From positions 372,713-436,712 of the forward strand of contig DJLZ01000001.1 of NCBI GenBank assembly GCA_002436405.1: a DNA stretch of 64,000 bases. The letters run 5' to 3'. This DNA is from Proteobacteria bacterium UBA6503. Its GTDB lineage: Bacteria; Pseudomonadota; Alphaproteobacteria; UBA1280; UBA6503. Under the pieces are notes generated by a model. That model was not told the origin of the DNA. It saw nothing but the letters and a program-made list of their open reading frames with translations, and did not search any database. Below are positions 60,061 through 64,000 of the stretch, piece by piece (position 1 is the first letter of the stretch; every line of letters starts with the position of its first letter). Position numbers and translations under genes: made by a program.

Positions 60061-60723
60061 AAGGTCTAAGCTCTCAGTTTTTTATTCTTAAAAATCTAAT
60101 GGGAACTTTACCATTCTTCGACTGTTAGGCCTATCAGAACTTTATATCCTTCAGGGTAAAATTACGCCCTTAGAATTACCCCCATATAACAATATAATAA
60201 TATAAATATAGTTGTTATTGATTGTAGGTCATGTGTACTTTGTGGATAACGTTCATTCTTTAAAGAATCTCAATAGTTTATTTAAATATCTTCACGTGGA
60301 AAAACAGTTGAGACCTCTGTGTACGAGTGGGGATACTTTAACCCCTCTTTATTAATTAACCCACTTACTCACATTTGAATTCCGGAATATAACGCCCAGT
60401 TTCCGGTAGAGGTTATTCTAATCATTGAACTTTTTTACCCCAATGTGGATAACTATAATAACTCTAAGTATGCGTATAACTTTTAAATACTATACGTAAG
60501 TAAGCGGTTACATACATATATTAATATATTGATATAAAATAGATATATCTATAATTACGCAAAAGTATGATGCAATGCACCCCTTGGGGATAGTGCATTT
60601 TTACCACTCATAAACTGACCTTAAAGCACTGCATTAAACTGGCCAGTTATTTGTTTTTGCGTTAGGGTATTGAGCATAGTTTTTTGCACTCATAAAACCA
60701 AAGTAAAAAAGAGAGCCTTCCCT
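60061..60723. other. oriC: Probable chromosomal replication origin (oriC)
   Basis: A 663-nt AT-rich gap between divergent hemE and Tim44-like genes. Two exact DnaA boxes, TGTGGATAA, lie at 60241-60249 and 60444-60452 in the same orientation; a two-mismatch box (TGGGGATAC) lies near 60330. AT-only stretches at 60183-60218 and 60515-60557 suit duplex unwinding. A hairpin with T run (AATGCAC...GTGCATT, about 60574-60602) may end a short transcript. Position next to hemE is the known origin location in Caulobacter and Rickettsia. No IHF or CtrA site could be fixed with confidence. Confidence 0.75.
60574..60603 (+). terminator. Hairpin with T run inside the origin region
   Basis: AATGCAC with CCC pairs with GGG and GTGCATT across a short loop, then TTTTT. 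No gene precedes it on this strand, so it may end a short origin transcript or insulate the Tim44-like gene. Confidence 0.55.
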
Positions 60724-61428
60724 ATGAACGAAACCTTTATTTTTGATCTTATTATCCTTGTCGGTTTTGTATATTTCATTTTTTCACGCTTTTTTGGCAC
60801 AAAACTGCCAAAAGACGACTCTAAAAAAGGTCCAGGCATGCAGCAACGTAAAGGTATGGGCCGCCCGCAGAATATTGACCGTAAAGGCGCACGACCTGCT
60901 GGGCAAGTGGTTGAGATGCCAAGAAATAATAAGCCACCCGTTGCCGTAAAGCCTAAAAAGCCAGTTGTTTCGCCTGAAGTACTTGCAAAACTTGAAGGGG
61001 CTGAGCGTTTGAAGGCTGTTGACCCTACTTTTGATGAGAAAACATTCCTCTCAGGGTGTCGTGAAGCCTTTAACCTGTATTGGCAGGCCGCCGCTGAATA
61101 TGACGAAGAAACCCTTGATGCCCTCACAAGCCCCCGCGCTTATGACGACATTATGGACCGTATTGAGCCTTTAGAAGAAGAAGGCCGCATGCTGCTAACT
61201 CGCATTGATAAGTTTGAGTCTATTACACTTGCCGAAACTCGTGTAAACGGCCGCACAGCCATTGCTGAAGTGAAGTACGAGGTTGAAATGGCTCAGTCAG
61301 AAGTGAAGAAGAACACTAAATCAACGTCATCATCAGGTAAGCCTTACAAGGCTGTTTGGGTATGGGCCCGTAATATTGACGACCCTGACCCAAACTGGGA
61401 ACTAGAAGACGTGAAGCCCCTCAACTAA
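60724..61428 (+). CDS. timA: Tim44-domain membrane-associated protein
   Basis: A 234-residue protein with an N-terminal hydrophobic helix (TFIFDLIILVGFVYFIFSRFFG) and a C-terminal Tim44-like domain (about 100-234, ending in KAVWVWARNIDDPDPNWELEDVK). Alphaproteobacterial TimA-type proteins sit in the inner membrane and share this order next to mltA. ATG 60724 is used; an upstream in-frame start lies in the origin region. Confidence 0.88.
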   Translation: MNETFIFDLIILVGFVYFIFSRFFGTKLPKDDSKKGPGMQQRKGMGRPQNIDRKGARPAGQVVEMPRNNKPPVAVKPKKPVVSPEVLAKLEGAERLKAVDPTFDEKTFLSGCREAFNLYWQAAAEYDEETLDALTSPRAYDDIMDRIEPLEEEGRMLLTRIDKFESITLAETRVNGRTAIAEVKYEVEMAQSEVKKNTKSTSSSGKPYKAVWVWARNIDDPDPNWELEDVKPLN

Positions 61429-61446
61429 CCTTAAGGTATATAAACC

Positions 61447-62655
61447 ATGAAAACCCAACGTATGGCAGCTGTTGCGGCTCAACTTAGTTTAGTGGCCATG
61501 TTTATTGCCGTTGCAGCCACAGGGCTTTCAGGGTGTGGCGATAAGGCCGAGCAAGATGCCCTACGCCTTAAAACCCGCTTGTGGAGCCAAGTGCCGGGGT
61601 GGAAAACAGATGCCTTGGTTGAGGCAGTGCCCGCTTTACAAAAAAGTTGTAATCTTTACCTAAAGCGTGGCGAAAAACAGCCTGTTCATAAAGATAACCC
61701 CGCTTTTGGCGTATATGGCGATTGGGCCCCTTTCTGTAATGCTTTGGAAACCACCGAGGTAAATGAGGCTAATGTACGTGCCCTTTTTGAAAAGTACCTT
61801 GTGCCGTACCAAGTACGCACCCCTGGCCTGTTTGGCCGTAAACAAGGGGTATTTACTGGGTATTATGAACCTAAAATGGAAGGTTCTTTCGTTAAGACTG
61901 ATGAATATCAAACCCCGCTTTACCGTAAACCTGATGATCTGCTGGTGGCTGACCTTGAGATGTTCTCGCCGGATTATAAAGGCAAGCGCCTTGTTGCGCG
62001 CCTGAGTGGTAACCGTTTACTGCCGTACCATAGCCGTTCTGAAATTATGACAGGCGCCCTCCCAGAAAAAGACGCTATTATTTGGTTAAAAGACCCTGTT
62101 GATGCGTTCTTTTTGCATATTCAAGGCTCGGGCCGCGTCACTTTGCCAAATGGCGATAATATTTTTGTAGGGTACGCTGGCGCAAATGGTCATAAATACG
62201 TGGCTATTGGCCGCTATATGGCTGACCAAGGCTACCTTGAGCTTGAAAATGTAAGTATGCAAACCATCCGTGAGTGGTTATCAAATAACCCAGACGTGAT
62301 GAACGAGGTTTTTGAACAAAACCCAAGCTACGTGTTCTTTACGATTAAGCCTGATGGCCCGTATGGCAGCCAAGGTGTTATTTTAACGCCTGAGCGTTCT
62401 CTTGCGGTTGATCGCAGTAAATTGCCATTGGGTGTGCCTGCTTTTGTAAATACCACACGTACATCTAATGAAGCCCCGTTCCAAAAGCTTATGGTGGCGC
62501 AAGATACTGGCGGTGCTATTAAAGGGACAATCCGAGGGGATATCTTTTACGGCCACACTGAAGAGGCTGCCCATGACGCAGGCCTACAGAACAGCCTAGG
62601 CACACTTTTTGTGTTGCTGCCTAAGGATATTTCGGATACCACTGAGAATAACTAA
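61447..62655 (+). CDS. mltA: Membrane-bound lytic murein transglycosylase A
   Basis: A 402-residue lipoprotein (lipobox LSGC, about residue 30) that cleaves peptidoglycan. The MltA domain has TGYYEPKMEGS, FFLHIQGSGRVTLP, and the 3D domain QDTGGAIKGTIRGDIFYG with catalytic Asp. Directly after timA (18-nt gap) and before hemC (22 nt), so one operon. Confidence 0.93.
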   Translation: MKTQRMAAVAAQLSLVAMFIAVAATGLSGCGDKAEQDALRLKTRLWSQVPGWKTDALVEAVPALQKSCNLYLKRGEKQPVHKDNPAFGVYGDWAPFCNALETTEVNEANVRALFEKYLVPYQVRTPGLFGRKQGVFTGYYEPKMEGSFVKTDEYQTPLYRKPDDLLVADLEMFSPDYKGKRLVARLSGNRLLPYHSRSEIMTGALPEKDAIIWLKDPVDAFFLHIQGSGRVTLPNGDNIFVGYAGANGHKYVAIGRYMADQGYLELENVSMQTIREWLSNNPDVMNEVFEQNPSYVFFTIKPDGPYGSQGVILTPERSLAVDRSKLPLGVPAFVNTTRTSNEAPFQKLMVAQDTGGAIKGTIRGDIFYGHTEEAAHDAGLQNSLGTLFVLLPKDISDTTENN

Positions 62656-62677
62656 AACTTCAGAGAAATCATGACTC

Positions 62678-63607
62678 ATGGCTAAGAAGGTAATTAAAAT
62701 CGCAACCCGTCAAAGTATTCTAGCGCAGGTTCAGGCCCGCGCCGTTGGTGATGCTATTGTTAAAAAGCACCCTGACTATGAATACGAACTTCACTTCATC
62801 ACCACCACAGGCGATAAGTTTATGGGCGACCTTTCAAAGGTTGGCGGTAAAGTAGCCTTTGTTAAAGAAGTTGATGAAGCTCTATTGAATGGCGAAGCGC
62901 ATATTGCTGCCCACTCAATGAAAGATGTACCAACTGATATGCCTGAAGGCCTTGTGATTAAAGCGATGCTGCCACGTGCAGATATTCGCGATGCCATCGT
63001 TTGCCGCGAAGGTGAAGACTTTGCAAACCTTAAAGAAGGCGCCATTGTGGGCACAAGTTCAGTACGCCGTGCGGCGCAACTTCGTTATGCTTTCCCGCAC
63101 CTAGAAGTAAAACCTGTACGTGGTAATGTTCAAACCCGTCTTGATAAACTCCGTAAGCGTGAATACGATGCTTTGGTGCTTGCAAAAGCTGGTCTAGACC
63201 GCCTAGACCTTGAAAAACGCATTAGCGACGTGCTTGAGCCTGACATGATGTGCCCTGCTGTAAGCCAAGGTGCTATTGGTGTTGAATGCCGCGCTGACGA
63301 TGCCGAGATGGTTAAAATCGTTGAAAGCATTAACGACGAGCCTACATGGCACTGCGTGAACACAGAGCGTGCTTACCTAGATCACCTAGGCGGCAGCTGC
63401 CACACACCTATTGCTGGTTTTGTTGAAATTACTAAAGGCGGTAACTTACGCCTGATTGGCCTTGTGGCCTCTGAAGATGGTAAGCAAATTTTGCGCACAC
63501 GCCACAAAATGGGCTATGACGAATGGGAAAAACTGGCCCGTACAGCGGCTGATGACCTGTTTGACCAAGGCGCTGAAGCTATTATCGCAGCTACACACCG
63601 CGACTAG
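62678..63607 (+). CDS. hemC: Porphobilinogen deaminase
   Basis: A 309-residue enzyme assembling hydroxymethylbilane. Contains IATRQSILAQVQA, RGNVQTRLDKLRK, and GGSCHTPIAGF with the Cys that carries the dipyrromethane cofactor. Followed 10 nt later by hemD, so both are in one unit with mltA and timA. Confidence 0.95.
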   Translation: MAKKVIKIATRQSILAQVQARAVGDAIVKKHPDYEYELHFITTTGDKFMGDLSKVGGKVAFVKEVDEALLNGEAHIAAHSMKDVPTDMPEGLVIKAMLPRADIRDAIVCREGEDFANLKEGAIVGTSSVRRAAQLRYAFPHLEVKPVRGNVQTRLDKLRKREYDALVLAKAGLDRLDLEKRISDVLEPDMMCPAVSQGAIGVECRADDAEMVKIVESINDEPTWHCVNTERAYLDHLGGSCHTPIAGFVEITKGGNLRLIGLVASEDGKQILRTRHKMGYDEWEKLARTAADDLFDQGAEAIIAATHRD

Positions 63608-63617
63608 GCTTTATCAC

Positions 63618-64000
63618 ATGGCACGCCCGGTTGTTTTTATCCCTCGCCGTGCAGATAAACTTGCGCGAACAGCTAAACTTGTGGCTGAACGTGGTTTAGA
63701 ACCTCTACCCTTCCCTTTGATTGACTACACACCGCTGCCCGTTAAGGTGACGGATGTGGACGGTATTGTTGTCACGTCGTCAGCGGCCTTGCGTTCACTC
63801 CCTCAAACAAACCTTCCTCTGTATTGTGTGGGTAAAGTTACGGCTGATGAAGCGCAAAAGCTGGGCTTTATTGTAGCCCTTACTGGCCAAGGTAATGCGG
63901 CAGAGTTGGCGGAAAACATAGCTTTAAAACTAAATCCCCAAACCCTTTTGCACCCAACCTCTGCCGATGTTGAAAACACATGGTATGCAGCGCTTACAGC
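63618..64000 (+). CDS. hemD: Uroporphyrinogen-III synthase, partial
   Basis: The frame starts at ATG 63618 and runs off the right edge; 127 residues are visible. VVFIPRRADKLARTAKLVAERG and PLPVKVTDVDGIVVTSSAALRSL fit the first half of uroporphyrinogen-III synthase, which is very variable. The strongest support is the hemC neighbour, its usual partner. Confidence 0.82.
   Translation, partial: MARPVVFIPRRADKLARTAKLVAERGLEPLPFPLIDYTPLPVKVTDVDGIVVTSSAALRSLPQTNLPLYCVGKVTADEAQKLGFIVALTGQGNAAELAENIALKLNPQTLLHPTSADVENTWYAALT

Overview
The window looks like a chromosomal segment of an alphaproteobacterium with mid-range GC. The main support is the right end, where hemE, hemJ and rho lie on one side of a long AT-rich gap and a Tim44-domain gene, mltA, hemC and hemD lie on the other. 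This arrangement is typical of the alphaproteobacterial chromosome origin, and the gap (60061-60723) carries two exact DnaA boxes. Genus cannot be settled from the sequence alone. No rRNA, tRNA, insertion sequence or CRISPR array was recognised.

Left region, 1-20.9 kb. A long minus-strand cluster (18833 down to 3554) encodes a type IVb pilus: outer-membrane lipoprotein secretin, major pilin, GspE-type ATPase, GspF-type membrane protein, PilM/N-, PilO- and PilP-like assembly proteins, two further pilin-like proteins, a shortened prepilin peptidase homologue, and lipoproteins with TcpQ-like domains. It is followed in the same direction by four genes resembling the start of an F-type conjugative type IV secretion system (TraA-like pilin, TraL, TraE, TraK) and by a lytic transglycosylase cut by the window edge. 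A divergent membrane-anchored protein with an HD-like domain faces the pilus cluster. The prepilin peptidase homologue lacks its catalytic aspartates, and the major pilin lacks the usual glutamate 5.

Middle region, 21-56 kb. Housekeeping genes (comM, recF, gyrB, dnaN, mnmE, mutM, tsaD, gpsA, ald) are interspersed with accessory genes. There is a histidine-rich HupE-type metal transport cluster (28.6-30.7 kb). There is also a set of about eight stand-alone genes sharing a pyrimidine-rich leader (core CTTCTTTCTC), an ATAAGGA-like ribosome binding site, a strong own terminator and, in most, more C/G-ending codons than their neighbours. These encode three tandem aminoglycoside-phosphotransferase-like proteins, two HtrA-like proteases without signal peptides, an active-looking and a degenerate HAD phosphatase, and a phage-type protein. 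Other accessory items are an amidoligase/glutamine-amidotransferase pair and a large leucine-rich-repeat protein of IpaH/YopM type.

The strongest candidate for something undescribed is a 122-nt element present twice (23263-23384 and 48777-48898). Within the 110-nt core the copies differ at 18 positions, and 16 of these form eight compensated base pairs in three hairpins. This is what a conserved structured RNA looks like. I could not assign it to a known family.

Right region, 56-64 kb. rho, hemJ, a PP2C-like phosphatase and hemE run leftward from the presumed origin. The Tim44-like gene, mltA, hemC and hemD (cut by the window end) run rightward, so four haem biosynthesis genes flank the origin.
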